A stretch of 64,000 bases of DNA from the NCBI RefSeq assembly GCF_000972845.2, contig NC_040032.1, forward strand, positions 6,332,316 to 6,396,315. The letters are read 5' to 3'. Source of the DNA: Larimichthys crocea. Its lineage: Eukaryota > Chordata > Actinopteri > Sciaenidae. Each line of letters starts with the position of its first letter. Position 1 is the stretch's first letter. Both the position numbers and the translations under genes were made by a program. Of the stretch, positions 1 to 11,929 are shown piece after piece. The notes below the pieces were generated by a model. That model worked only from the letters and a program-made list of their open reading frames with translations. It had not been told where the DNA came from and made no database searches.

Positions 1-139
1 ACATTCCCAGAGGAAGCATTGTCCTTTAAATAACATTGACATTAGATGAAAATCTCAGCTTTAATAACAAGAGATGCTGGCAAATGTTTTGAAAAATAAA
101 AAGGTACTCTAGCACATTGCTTTGCTTTAACTTCCGCAG

Positions 140-167
140 CATGTGGAAATCACCTGGCTCCCTGTGG
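140..167 (+). other. candidate 28-nt mini-exon
   Basis: Seen: a pyrimidine-rich stretch (ttgctttaacttccgcag) ends in AG at 138-139. It is followed by 28 nt and then GTAAGT from 168, which fits the vertebrate donor consensus. All-open readings exist, for example HVEITWLPV in one frame and MWKSPGSLW in another. The length (3n+1) would shift the frame if skipped. Known: neuronal transcripts often contain very short exons with strong flanking sites. Inferred: exon status rests only on the paired splice signals, and I recognise no protein family. A chance pairing is possible because the window is long. Confidence 0.22.
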
Positions 168-1561
168 GTAAGTACAATATTTCAACAAGATCATTTCTAA
201 ATTGAAGTGTCTGACACTTCCTTTAAAGTTCTTCCCTGTGGAGAGTATTACGGTTTGACGTCTCATGTGGCTAAAGAAAACCACTTTGACTATTTTTTAA
301 CAAAAATGAATCAGTTCAATAACACACGAATTGAGAAAGCTTTAGAACCACATGAATACTCAAATGAGTATAAATATAAAATATATGAAATGATTTGTTT
401 CTTCTTTTAATTGGTCCACTTGGAGGGGAAAAAATGAATACAGCAACATTGGAGGCAAAGAGGAAGTGTTAAGAGTTATTATTCAAGAATATATAAAATA
501 TTATATTATGATATATATTTCAACATGTTTCCATGACACACCGTCAGTAAATAAAAGCATTTTTGTGATAAAATGCTTAAATGATGAATGGGGCTCTTGT
601 GTTAATGTTTGAGGACAAATGTTTTGTGTCCTTCGCTCAGAAAGCCATCTGTGACTGCTAACGTAATGCAAGTCCATTAGTGTGTGTACATTTATGCTTT
701 GTGTGTGTGTGTGTGTGTGTGTATGAGTGTATGCTGGGCTCACTATCTATACTCTATTGGAATATATTACAATGAAAGGCCAAAGACAGCTACAGTCTGT
801 GGGATGTATGGGAGAAAAAAACATCAGATTATACTTAATGACTGATTGTCTCTTTCTGAAGGTGACCCGCTTGGAGCGCTTCAAGAGGGGTGATGGTGTT
901 ACTGAACAAAGGCATTTCTACAAGCAGTTTGGTATCACAAATGACACACACAAGAAGTTAACACCTCCTCATGAAATTGGTACAGGAGGGCAAACGCTTG
1001 CCTGACATCACACAGTACCCTAACAACCAGCCCAACAAACCATACCTCTAAATTCCTCTGAAAGAAAGAAGGGAGGGGACAGAACCTCTGCATACCTACG
1101 TTGGTCCCTGAAGAACAGCACAGGAACTGTAGAGGAATCTAGAAACACAACCATCTCGGGGAAAACAAAATCCCAAGATAGCCAGCAATGATGCAGCCAA
1201 GGAGGGGGATGGCAGGCTAACCACTTTTACAAATATAAGTCAATCAGAACAATCAAGCACTTTCACAAATCGAGTGTAATTTCAGACTCCTCATGGTTTG
1301 TGAAATTACAGCCCCAGGGGAGAAAAAAACACATTGTACAACCCACTCTCCAACTCTTCTACTCTGTGGAACAACGGAGAAAGATCCAGAAATGCCTTAA
1401 AGTCCCCATTAAGTCAAAAGTCTTATGTGTAGTGCTATATGTCACCTGTATAACTATCTGCCACAAGAATGACAAAAACTTAATTTTTAAGGCATTCTTC
1501 GTGATATTTTAGAGCAAGTTGCTGATGAGTCATCCTGCGCTGGCGTATACTAATTTTACAT
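168..1561. other. non-coding stretch with a doubtful ORF relic
   Basis: AT-rich sequence without recognisable genes. It holds a (GT)11 array at 701-722. From about 860 to 1004 there is an open frame of roughly 47 codons (LERFKRGDGVTEQRHFYKQF, then more) ending in TGA. Its composition is unlike the surrounding repeats, but no start, splice pair or family could be recognised. It may be a chance frame or the remains of a transcribed sequence. An A16 run at 1562-1577 closes the stretch. Confidence 0.4.
701..722. repeat. (GT)11 microsatellite
   Basis: Perfect GT dinucleotide array ending at 'gtatgagtg'. On the minus strand it produces a meaningless Thr-His open frame. Confidence 0.97.
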
Positions 1562-1577
1562 AAAAAAAAAAAAAAAA
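1562..1577. repeat. poly(A) run, 16 nt
   Basis: Sixteen consecutive A just upstream of a SINE head fragment. It could be the 3' tail of an unrecognised plus-strand retroposed sequence or a simple homopolymer. No AATAAA signal is obvious in the 60 bases before it. Confidence 0.9.
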
Positions 1578-1586
1578 CGCTTTCTT

Positions 1587-1622
1587 GGGGCGGTTGTGGC
1601 TGAGGGGGTGGAGCAGGTCGTC
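1587..1622 (+). mobile_element. 5' head fragment of tRNA-derived SINE
   Basis: Seen: 'ggttgtggctgagggggtgg' followed by 'agcaggtcgtc'. This aligns with the tRNA-like head of the SINE found on the minus strand near 63.34-63.49 kb, whose head reads 'ctgtggctcaggaggtggag' then 'cgggtcgtc'. The A-box-like segment is kept, but the B box and body are missing, so this is a short truncated copy that cannot be transcribed as a full SINE. Strand follows the direction of the A box. Confidence 0.65.
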
Positions 1623-2519
1623 AGAACTTCCTTCACTGGACTAACACAGATTATGGGAGCACCATAGGGAATATGTAGCAAGAATCAGAATGGGGCCATG
1701 TGGAGGAAGCATCCACTCTGAAGCTTTGGTTATCGTTTGCAGTGTGTATTCCTATTAGCTGCTGTAAGAAAGTCAATGTTGGTTTAGAGCATGAAAGCTA
1801 ATTTTTATAGATCCATCCATCATCGCCGAGCCGGCACAGTGTATGTTTGTCATGTTGCACTGCAGGCACTGATTGGACGAGCCTGTTAGCAAGCAAAATG
1901 TGTGAAAGGGAAGTGTCGCTGGATAATTTATGCACATTCCCGCTTTGCTTACTCTCCCTCTTCTCCATCCAGCCTTTGACCTCTTCTCTAATCCCCCCCT
2001 TCACCTATACCCTGATTTGTTCCCTTTCCCTTATTTACATGAAAATTAACATACTGATTTGCACTTAAAGCTGCTGTGTAGAGTTTTTGACCACCACTGG
2101 CGATGTAGATCAGTGTTTTGATAAGTGGGTTCCCAGTTTGTTTGGATTCGTCGTACCACGAAAAAGGCGCATGCATGCCAAGAGTGGTGAGGGTGGAGTA
2201 ATGCTCACTCTGCCAAACTGCAGAGAAAACTGTTATTATCTTACTTGAAGCTCGGTTAGCCATAATGGTTTATTTAGCTGTATTAAAGTGTGTACACACC
2301 CAAATGTGATGTACTTTTTAGTGAAATAATACTTTTATCAAAGCAGAGAAAAAAAAAAAAGAAAACCGCTTAATTTAAACGCTGCAGGATTCAAAACATT
2401 CAGGAAAAAAGGTTTTTATTATTTTGTAATTAGAGCCTTTAGAAAAGTTTACCTCCATCTGGTCAATTATTGTACATATTTTACTTAAGCAAGTCTTACA
2501 CGGGACTCACAATTTACAA
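1623..2519. other. non-coding stretch, no gene seen
   Basis: Unique-looking AT-rich DNA with an interrupted A run at 2350-2360. Open frames on both strands at 1800-2260 overlap each other and have no coding signature. Confidence 0.5.
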
Positions 2520-2636
2520 GGTTTAGCAGCGGCTCGCGTCAAAAATAGAAATGCTATGGAATGCTCGCGCCGTGGCGTGGAGAGACACTTCTGAGACGTA
2601 ATAATGCGGCCGTAACGCCTCCGGTGTGAGTGGGCC
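2520..2636. repeat. CpG-dense block, possible MITE remnant
   Basis: Seen: CpGs are unusually frequent here (ggctcgcgtc, gctcgcgccgtggcg, gcggccgtaacgcctccgg) compared with the CpG-poor surroundings. The wording 'ggctcgcgtcaaaaatagaa' resembles internal sequence of CpG-rich non-autonomous DNA elements in fish, but I could not define terminal inverted repeats or a target duplication. It is followed at 2645 by 'tcaagtcaaacattttattatc', the reverse complement of a non-LTR tail like the one at 14.72 kb. Old repeat debris is therefore the best guess; an isolated CpG-rich regulatory block is the alternative. Confidence 0.35.
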
Positions 2637-2642
2637 TTTACT

Positions 2643-2668
2643 ATAGTCAAGTCAAACATTTTATTATC
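2643..2668 (-). mobile_element. possible non-LTR 3' tail fragment
   Basis: Reads on the minus strand as 'gataataaaatgtttgactt' then 'gact', close to the terminal 'gataataaagttgacttgac' of the element ending near 14744. Only the tail is recognisable, with no body and no clear target duplication. Chance similarity of this simple motif is possible. Confidence 0.35.
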
Positions 2669-3417
2669 TCATTTGCATACAGATTTCATCTGCAATCATA
2701 CAACACTACTGATCTTAAAAATAGACCACAATAAGTTAAAAATAAACACTTTGCCTTGTATCTTTCTTTGAAATGATCAATGTGTAAAGGATTTGAAATG
2801 TAGGTTTAACAGGATTGTTACACACATACGTAACAATTGATTATGATGATTGAATACAGTAGATACCAAATTTAGACGCAATACTCATTGCATTGTACGT
2901 TTGTACACTTTTATGTTCAACAGTTCTTATACCCCAACATTTATAAGATATATATACTGTATATCAAGAAGCATTCTTCGCACATACATGAACACATACA
3001 GGAACACATACAGAACTAGGTGCGGGAGGCAGAGAGAATGGAAGACAGAAAAGACGAGAGAGCGAGAAACAGAGAATTATGCCTCAGGAGACATGAGAGG
3101 AACACGTTTTGTGCCCGCAAGGATGATTGGGAAAGAGGATAGAGGAGAACAAGGCTGAAAATCGGTTGAAGTGCAGCACTTTGCTCTGTGCTGAGCACTC
3201 ACAATTAAACATTACGTGTGCTAATGTAAAGAGTATCGAGTGTGTACTCAGATGGCTGTTGAAGAAAGTGAGAAAAGGACATTAAAAGCTTACATGCGAG
3301 AGAGAGAGAATCGGTCGCATGCATTCGGCTCTTTAACAGTGCAATAAGTGGATGCGGCACATTGAGAGTCAGCCTATGCCTGTGACAAAAAGTGTTCCTT
3401 TTGCCCATTGCGTGAGG
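2669..3417. other. non-coding stretch, no gene seen
   Basis: AT-rich to about 3000, then purine-rich at about 3010-3160 (repeated gagag and gaaac motifs). No gene is recognised. A tandem 'gaacacataca' (2987-3011) is present. Confidence 0.45.
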
Positions 3418-3504
3418 ACAGACAGTCACACACGTACACACAGGCAAACACACACAAAAGCATGCAAGGTAGTACACACAGACACACACACACACACACA
3501 CACA
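3418..3504. repeat. compound CA-rich microsatellite
   Basis: Imperfect CA-rich sequence ending in an uninterrupted (AC) array at 3482-3504. Confidence 0.95.
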
Positions 3505-3508
3505 GTAA

Positions 3509-3524
3509 GAAGCCCCCTGGTGGA
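3509..3524 (-). promoter_or_regulatory. CTCF-like motif
   Basis: The plus strand reads 'gaagccccctggtggatc'. The core GCCCCCTGGTGG is the reverse complement of the vertebrate CTCF core CCACCAGGGGGC. Known: CTCF binds such cores conditionally, and flanking bases matter. Inferred: a possible insulator or loop anchor oriented on the minus strand. It lies immediately beside a CA microsatellite, with no repeat element recognised around it. Confidence 0.45.
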
Positions 3525-4580
3525 TCTAATTGAAGAGATTAGATGTTATCCTGTTATATCCCAGCCAATTTCAGTCTATATCCAAAAGTAATGCCTGAGA
3601 ATTCAGGGGTTACAGCAACCTCCACACACAGCATAGCTGTTCCCTTGGAAACAACAGCAAGACAGTCTATATCAACCTGCCTAATAAAGCCTCTTTCTCT
3701 CTGTCTCCCTATAACTATCACTTTTATTCCTTTAAACCTTTGTTCTGTCAATTGTCTGTCTAATAGTTTTTCATTCGCCCAGTCCATGCTGTTATTCTTT
3801 TATCTTTGTGCCGCCAGAGAGCTCCAACACTCTGCTTCTAGATATTAAATAATCAAAAAGGCAAGAACTTTACCATCAAAGAATACACCCAAGACTAAAC
3901 AGTCTTTGAGTTCATCCACAGTGGACTTAATATATAAAAAACATACATTTTCAGTCACTGTGATATGAAAAAAAAAAAAAAAAAACTAAGTATGTGTGAA
4001 TGTATGAAAATAAAGAAACATAAGAGCACTAAAGTCACGTATTGCACTCATCCAGGGGTGCATGACGTGCTGTGGTCTCTCGGTAGGTCCAGCATTTAAT
4101 TAGTCTAAAAATACATCTACTAGTAATGATTACCTAATGTTTATCACTAATGACTCCACCGAGGCAAAAACAGTGTATGTGCCTGTGCATGCCTGGTTTT
4201 GCACGCTGTGCATGACAAGCAGAGCGTGGTACTGTACATAGGTACCCATGACCTCTGCACGAAGAGTGAGACAAACAACGCAAAGCAGAAGAGGAGAAGT
4301 GGGACTAAGAGTTCTGGTGGTGAAGATGTGTGTGGGCTTTCTACCGTATATGAATATATTAACTACATATGCATTTACAGAAGCACGTGTAGGCGCATAC
4401 ACTCCCACACAGCAAGGGATGAGCTCGGCATAGTCCCATGAGCTTTGTAGCACATTCGATAAAATCTGTGCACATAACCTGGAAAAAAAGGAGCCAAATG
4501 ATCAATTAGGGTAATGTTTGGACTCTAATGCTCTGATTTGTGTGCTGCAATAGCAGAGGTCACAATACCCTTGATACCAC

Positions 4581-4616
<36 letters not shown>

Positions 4617-5477
4617 TTAGGCAACACACACACAGACCGGGGTTGTGTTTGTTTTCCCAACAGTTTAGCTTAACCTTCAGATATCCTCTCCACTCTGCCG
4701 TGACCTGGTAAAGGTCTCATTGCATCCTCCCTCCTCCCTTCTCTCACACTCTCCTCCATGGCCACAGCCATCTCACTTCATGTCACCTCTCCTGTATCGC
4801 TGAATAAAGAACAGATCGACTGAAGATGGATGAAGATAGGCAGCATATTCAGGATGTATCAGCCGCATATTCGTTTTAGCATGTGTTAAAGGTTTTTTTT
4901 ACAAGTGAAATTGAAAGCTTTTTTTATTGAGATAACTATAAAGACATGGGCATGATTCAAAAGAAAAATGACTGTTCTTTCCTTACTATTTGATGGACTT
5001 GCTTATAAGGTTTCATTGGCATTCATTGGAGCAGGCTAATCAAGTAAAAAAAAAAAATCATTTTACAGCATCAGTTAGAAATACTTGCATGCATTTTTAG
5101 AGGTTAAAATATTTTGGCATTCACCCATATGACTTCTCTTGATCTAACGGCAGGCAAGAACTCAACATTTATCCTTTGGGGATGTTTTACAGTACCCCGT
5201 ATAAATGACGAATCAAACTGCTTTTTAAAAAAGATATGGCAAGTTTTCTTTAGGCACGTTGTAACTGTAGGCCCGGCATTAGCACTGGAGGAGTGTTGAA
5301 ATGAGATTTTTAGTTTGGGAGTAGAGTTTCAGAACAAATCTGGATGGAAGAAATGACCTGTTGACAGTGAAACAGCCACTCAGTTCAAGTAAATTTGACT
5401 CTTAATGTGTAGCTGAGGGGCATGTGCACAAAAGTAAGCACATGCAACATGCACATATTTACACGCAGAGCAAAAAC
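3525..5477. other. non-coding stretch, no gene seen
   Basis: Unique-looking sequence with an A18 run near 3968-3985 and a (CA) array at 4591-4616. A pyrimidine-rich stretch lies at about 4725-4800. Open frames at 3543-3848 and 4130-4453 are unsupported by splice sites or recognisable motifs. Confidence 0.45.
4591..4616. repeat. (AC)13 microsatellite
   Basis: Perfect AC array preceded by 'cacccaccc'. Confidence 0.97.
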
Positions 5478-5660
5478 TAGGGCTGTGGTCAACCAAAGAA
5501 AATCTTGTTCGACTGAAATTCCACCTACTCTTCAACCAATCGATTGGTCGGTGGGAAAAAAACAAATCTGCATGTTATCTCTAGATTAATTAAACCCGCC
5601 GCAGTGCAACGAGTGCGCTCTACCTGCTAGTTGCTGATCAATACTAATCAAAGCTACACA
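5478..5660 (+). mobile_element. hAT-like MITE end, copy 1
   Basis: Seen: begins 'tagggctgtggtcaaccaaa', then 'gaaaatcttgttcgactgaa'. The reverse complement of 39044-38911 shares the same opening (gtcaaccaaagaaaatcttg). It also shares a downstream block, 'gttatctctagattaattaaac' here against 'gttatctcctgattactaaac' there, followed in both by 'cagtgca'. Two diverged copies in opposite orientation show a dispersed element. Known: 'agggctg' ends are typical of hAT-type non-autonomous elements in fish. Inferred: family assignment only; the far end of this copy and its target duplication were not found. Confidence 0.6.
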
Positions 5661-5767
5661 ATGTTGCCAAACAAATTAATCCCTGCAGTTTGACCATTTC
5701 TGTTTCACACGTAGCTATATAATTACCTTCAGGGAACGTCTATCGAGTAAATTTGCATAGAGAGATA

Positions 5768-5788
5768 ACACACACACACACACACACA
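5768..5788. repeat. (CA)n microsatellite, 21 bp
   Basis: Perfect CA array followed by CpG-containing 'ggcgcggagggttacgtc', which may still be part of the hAT-like element starting at 5478. Confidence 0.95.
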
Positions 5789-8700
5789 GGCGCGGAGGGT
5801 TACGTCAAACAAGGCTAACTAACACGGTATAAAGTGTTGCTGTAAGGCTGGGCAAGCTCGAAGTTGTGAAAATTAAGCGGGGTGTTTTGACATCCTGACT
5901 CATAGGTCTATTAAACCATAAACACCTGAATATAATTTATTAATAATCAGTATAGGCCATTACTCATATGTCCCTCGTGCCCTCTAAAACAATAGATTAA
6001 GATGTGCTTTGCTCCTTAGAAATGTAACACATATTGGCACATGAAACCAACACTGACTCTGAAGTGCGATGCACAAACAGCTGTTGTCAATAAGTAAAAT
6101 AACGCTCAATAAACATAAAATCCAAACTCTTTTCACAATTATACTTGGGGAAAAACTTAATTTACCTATATTTAATGATGTAACTATTTATGAGTTTGGC
6201 TAAATAAATATGAGTTTGGCTAAGCAATCAGACTGACCTGTAATGAGGCCAAAAAGGCATAAAAATCCATCATCGTCATGGTAAATTCTGTGATTACTAT
6301 TGATGCTACTCATCAGGAATCTCATTGCCTCCCTGAGAATGATTGGTTCTGTCTGGCAGGGAGTTTCATGTATGTGGCTGAGGTCTCCTGTTAAATAATG
6401 TGTGTGTGTGGGTGTGTGTGCGCGTTGAAGGTGATGGGAGTGGGGAGTGTCGGTGAGGTTGTCTTGTGATTAATACTCCTATTTGCCACTGCATCTCCCT
6501 CCTTAGCCCTTTCTCGTCCCAAGGTTAGCTGGAAATATCTTGTGTGAGAATGAGAAATAAGAATATTGGAACCATAACACACCGTGATACAATACTTAAA
6601 AACCAATCAGACATTTTTAAGTGCTAACACATAAAAATTTAAAGTGTTTTGCAAGGTTAAGTGATGGCAGTCAATTTTTGGAACCTAAAAAATTGTCATT
6701 CTGGTTCCACGGCTTTTAGTACTTACATTTGCACATTGCAAAAACATTAATGAACATGTTGTGATACATTGTCAGTTATATTATCTGTTATGATTTTCAA
6801 ATAGCTTCAGTTAAGATTGTAATGAATGAATCTCAAACTTGAAATCATCACTAGCGTCCAGACACAGGAGCAGACACACCGCACTGACATCAAGCACACC
6901 GCGGGCAGTGATTTAATAGACTATAAGATATTTAACTTGTGCTGTCGTGTACAAAAGTCTCAAGGTTAATTGCTATAGCATGTGTCAGTTCCAGACCCAT
7001 AAGCTGTGGCTAATAAGCATTTGGGAAGCAGTTATATTATCAAGTAGCTGATTATAAGCCAGGGATGTGACAAAAGTGAGAATTTGGTCTGACATGTTTT
7101 TGACAGATTTATTTCACATAATTAATATATTTAGTATTTGTTGCAAAGTGATGACACCATCCATTTCTTCACTTCGAGACAACAAACTACACATTTTGTG
7201 CACCTGCCTCTTCAGTATGTATGAGCTCAATGTGAATACCAGTTCCTCATCTGAGCCAGGCCGCTGCTTCCCAGTCATAAGCTACTTTATCCCATAAAGT
7301 TATTAATAATTATTAGAACAGCACAAAATAGTCTCACCTACAAAATCTTTAGCGGAATCAAATCATCTCTTTCTTGGCCTAAATACAAGACAATAATGGC
7401 TCTGCCGCCCTGTTCCATTTGGAACTTGCTTACTGTGGGAGTATTCAGGTAACAACTTTAAGATGAATTTGCCAAACTCTTGACTTTTAACTGAATGGAT
7501 GCAATCTTGGTACATCCAGTTCTCTTTATACGTACACCCATCATCTGCACTTATTTCATTCAAAAAAGAACATGCTGTTTGTAATAAGTAATCCTTGAAA
7601 ATACAGGCCTTTGTTGTTCAGTATAAAACATTTTTAAGCGAAAACTATATAGTTCTCGGAGAAGTTTAAAGGTTTGAGTGCATATGAATGAATTTCAAAT
7701 GTTCTCAGCTGTCTGTAACTTGGGACAAAACAGGACAATTTGGTAGTAAATGATGAAAACCAGGACAACCTCAGACAAGCCAGTGCATGTGGAATGTTAA
7801 TCAAATATACTGGATATCGGATAACTTCACAAGCAAACTCCACCCTGTTACGATCAAACAAGTAACGAGGTTACCGTTATGGCCGCTGCTCCACATGTGG
7901 TGAATAACAGGAGAGCACATGGAAATAACAAAGATCGTTGTCATAAGTAATAATTCCAATCTTAATTCCATGTAACGAATACATGACTGAAATACAGATG
8001 ATTACAAAAGATGGTGGTAACTTGACTGCTTCTGCACGTGGTTGTGACGACTTCAGTGATCTCACTTCCTGTTGCTCATATCACTTCATTATTTGATTAG
8101 GGGGAGAAGATTTGTGTAACGGGGTTGAAGAGTTACTGAGGTATAAACTAAATGTCACTTTAATGAATAATCCTGACAAAATGTTTGGACCTCTTTCTAT
8201 TTTTATTCATCACATCCAGGTGCACTTTGATCATAGGCCATGAGAGACATGACAAAACAGGCGGTGTCGACTGAAAAAACAGGATCATTTCTGATATAGA
8301 GATAACATTTATGCAATGTTTAGAAAGTAAGGACTAACTGCTGGTATAAAAAGCTTTTTAATAACGATTTTGGTCTCCCAACAGATAAAATCAGATCATA
8401 CCTGTTTCATGGAACGACTCATGTACAAGCTGTATTATTGCACCAGACCGCAGACATGTTCAGAAGGATCGGTATGTATCGCTGCTTTTAAGTCCACCTG
8501 CAGCATTCAGAGGTAAAATGTGAAGTTTTTCTTTTTTGTTTAATCTCGGTAACACAAATCTAACTGCAATCTCAGACAAAATGCCGCCGCTTGCATTAAT
8601 TACCCAGCAATTAAGTTGCCTATCATCATCCGTCATCTGTCACATGGGGTTGTGTTTTTTTCCACCACATTATCATGTAAATTAACGACTCTTCAATCAA

Positions 8701-11700
8701 TTAACACACTGATCCTTCTCAGTTAGTGCTTTAGATAATCAGAGATAATAGGAATAATTAAAAAGCACAATACACAACTGTCGTCTCTGACAGCAGGGAC
8801 ATTTCAATGTTCTTTCCCAGCTGGATTTTAAGCTTTCCTCAATATTGGCCTTAAACTATCTATTTGACTGTAATCATTATGAACACACACCCTTAAAAGT
8901 TATTGTTAGCCAGTCTCAAATGCTTCTCTCTGCACACACACACTCGGCACAAACACTTTTCTAACTCCTGACAGACTCCATGCAGTGTTGTGCACAGTTA
9001 CTGTGCCCAGCAAATTGAGGAGAAGTACATTTTCCCCGAGGTTTCAACTATGTTTACCTCTCTTTTTCACTTTCCCTTTCTAGCCTTCTGTCCCGCATGC
9101 TCCCTGTCTCTATATCTCTGCCTGATGACAACTTGATTATGCAGTAACTGTAGGAAAGACGAGAGGTTGGGAATAAATTGATATTAATAACTGTGATTTG
9201 GCTGACAGCTTCTTGCCCAGCTATTTTCATATTTTGTTTATATTTATGACATTATTCAGAATCCTTGCTGACTTTGAAGAGAGAAAGTGGGATTCAAGGA
9301 TAAAAATGCAGCCGTGCATGATAATCAGGGCTAATTTCCGCAGCAATTCACATCTCAACAATGATTTAAATGAATACGTATCACTGGGGGACTGACTTGG
9401 ATTCAGTGACATGCACCACATTCAGACAGGCGTACAAAGGTAGCCAATTGAAGGCGGCCTGACTTCTGAACCCTATTAAAATGAACAATTACATGGTAGG
9501 GCAGTGTCCTTCAACTGGGCTGTAGTTTATTGAAATTAGAGCCAGATGAGTGAGCTGGCCACGATGGGTCATGATATGGAGATCAGAGGTGCAGGAAGGT
9601 GAGGAAGTCACAATATAAATGAAGGGAACAGGAGATGACAGACACGTTTGACCCGATGCATGATGTCAGTGTGTCTGAAACTTTGTTCTACTTTGAGCTG
9701 CTACACTGTGAAGTTAACGTGACGCAACATTATCTACTATCTACATTCAGGTCAATGATACGAACAGATAAACACTGACAGCGTTCACATGGAGCCACAC
9801 AAAGCGACGACTAATGGCATCGGACGAAACGACGGCGGATTTCACACACAAACGCACGCTGTAGAAAATGAACAGACTCATAATAAAACATGAACTCATA
9901 CTGAAAATAGCCAAAACAAAGCCTCACCAGAGAGGGCCTCAACACTGAGGCAAACTGGAGCTTTTCACACGGCAGGTAATTAAGAAAACAAATGAGTTGA
10001 ACAGCATGCTCCATTTTCTGGGCATTTCAATTCATCTCAGTAACTACACAAACAGTCTTAAGTGGGAATCACGGATGCATTGAAAAAATAACACGGAGGA
10101 TAAGCATCACATCACTGGGACTGCTGTGCACATGCATGTATTCGCAAACATAGGCATCCGTGCAGTATGTGCGCAGCATAATGTAAATGAGCAGATAAGA
10201 TGATAAATACGAGGAGAACCGAGGCATCATTAATCTTTGAGGAGATGAGGTGTAGTAATTAAGGTTGCTGACACATGGCAGACTCCCATAGGGAGGCTGT
10301 GACAGAGTTAGATAGGGGAACAGCAAGCCTCTCTACCCGTGCCCAACACCCTCTTAGCGGGGTGCTGAGGTGAACCTTCACTGGCACTGACACATCGCCT
10401 CTGTTCGCCCCTCCTCGCCCTCCCATCTTCACAATGAGTATTTGAATTTCTGCAACCCCTTTTTCCATCACTCGTTTTGCCCTGACCCCCGCTCCACCGT
10501 CATTCCTGTGAACTCTCCGTTCTTCAGAAACAACAACAGAGATGGGAAATCTTTAAATATGCAGCACAAAACTACTTCTAGGCACTAATGTAGCACACAG
10601 GGCAATAAAACAACCAGTGACACTTGACAGATGACAAACCCAGAGGCAGTATATCGTAGGGAAACATTATATATGTTTTCATTTCTTTTACAGTCGACTA
10701 CTGAAGAACCGAAAAAAAAAAGTAATTTTAGTTTAGGAGGGGAAAAGAATGTCATCTCAGCTTGAATAAGGACAAACTGAGCTTAGCTCAAAGAATTGAC
10801 ATTCTGTGGCATTATCCTTACTGCGGCTCTCCAACGTTCTCCTTCCATGAATATTCATATGACAAAAAAAAAACACTTACATCAGAGAGGGGACAGACAA
10901 GATACTGTAGGTAGATAAAGCTTAAATGTAGATACTCTGTTCCCAAACTAAACTACACATGCATACATCTGCTCAGACATAAATGTTACATACAAACACT
11001 AACCCTGCACTCAAAATGTAACATTTTCTGTTCTCATGTTTCCTAAGATGACAAAGCGGAAAAATAAAAGAAAATCTGACAACAGCTGGGTCCAGCACAT
11101 CTGGCAAACCTTTTTAGCAGAACAATTACTCGCTAGGTTTTTTGCTTTTGTTGGGACATTTATGATTTCTGTCTCTCCAGGGCATAGTCATTGCCCTCCA
11201 TTACAATTTATTATTATTAATAATGAGTGCAACATCTGTGACAGAATTTCTTGGAGAGGTTTCAACGTAATCAGCATTTCTTAAATTGAAAAAAATATAT
11301 ATACTGGAACTCTCTACATGTAAACATATTTTCTTGATCTAGCATCATTCTATATTCTGTTATCAGAATTATGAAATCCTTTGGACAAGCACGGTAGTTA
11401 CATTGGATATCATGCTGGTAGTAACCTGAATTAACCCGACTTTCAGTCCAGAGTCTGAAAAGGGAAAAATATTAAATATATTTAATATTGTAATCATTGT
11501 AATTCCAAAAGAATGTGTAACTCCAGCTACAGCTGCTTGTGTGAATTATTGGTCAGAGGTTCTCAAGTGAATTTGGGCTTTCATTGAATATAATAACTAA
11601 TTTCCACCGCAGTGCAAATTAACATAACCTGTAAGACTAATTTCACTACTGAACATTTGCTTTCGCTCATGACTGACATACGAAATTTGCACTTATTACA

Positions 11701-11907
11701 AACTAAACAAGTGTGACTTGTTGTTCTTGTTATTCGCTGGATAAATGCACACAGTGCCAACAAAGCATCAAAAGTGCCTGCTGGAGTCCACTCAAACAGA
11801 GGAAATAATCTGCATGTTTTTACTGGCGCTACTGTGTGTTGATTGGCAAATGCTTCGCTTGAGTTATTCAGTGATGTTTGCTTGTCAGCATAGGAAATGT
11901 TGCTCTT
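5789..11907. other. non-coding stretch, mostly unique
   Basis: No gene recognised. A 15-bp motif 'tatgagtttggctaa' is repeated 20 bp apart at 6189-6203 and 6209-6223. An imperfect GT stretch is at 6400-6425. The 8575-8720 segment (cattaattacccagcaatta, catcatccgtcatctgtcac, homeodomain-type ATTA cores) has the look of a conserved non-coding element, but conservation cannot be judged here. Open frames such as 9811-10326 on the minus strand have no coding signature. Confidence 0.4.
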
Positions 11908-11929
11908 TTGTTGTTGTTGTTGTTGTTGT
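11908..11929. repeat. (TTG)7 microsatellite
   Basis: Perfect TTG trinucleotide array. It yields poly-Gln on the minus strand and poly-Val or poly-Cys on the plus strand inside overlapping open frames, which are therefore not trusted. Confidence 0.96.

Noticed and set aside
860..1004. 47-codon open frame as a coding exon or processed pseudogene
   Set aside because: No family recognised, no paired splice sites, and downstream sequence shows no gene-like continuation. Kept only as a remark.
3418..3504. CRISPR-like regular repeats
   Set aside because: CA microsatellites with no repeat-spacer structure, and the DNA is vertebrate-like.
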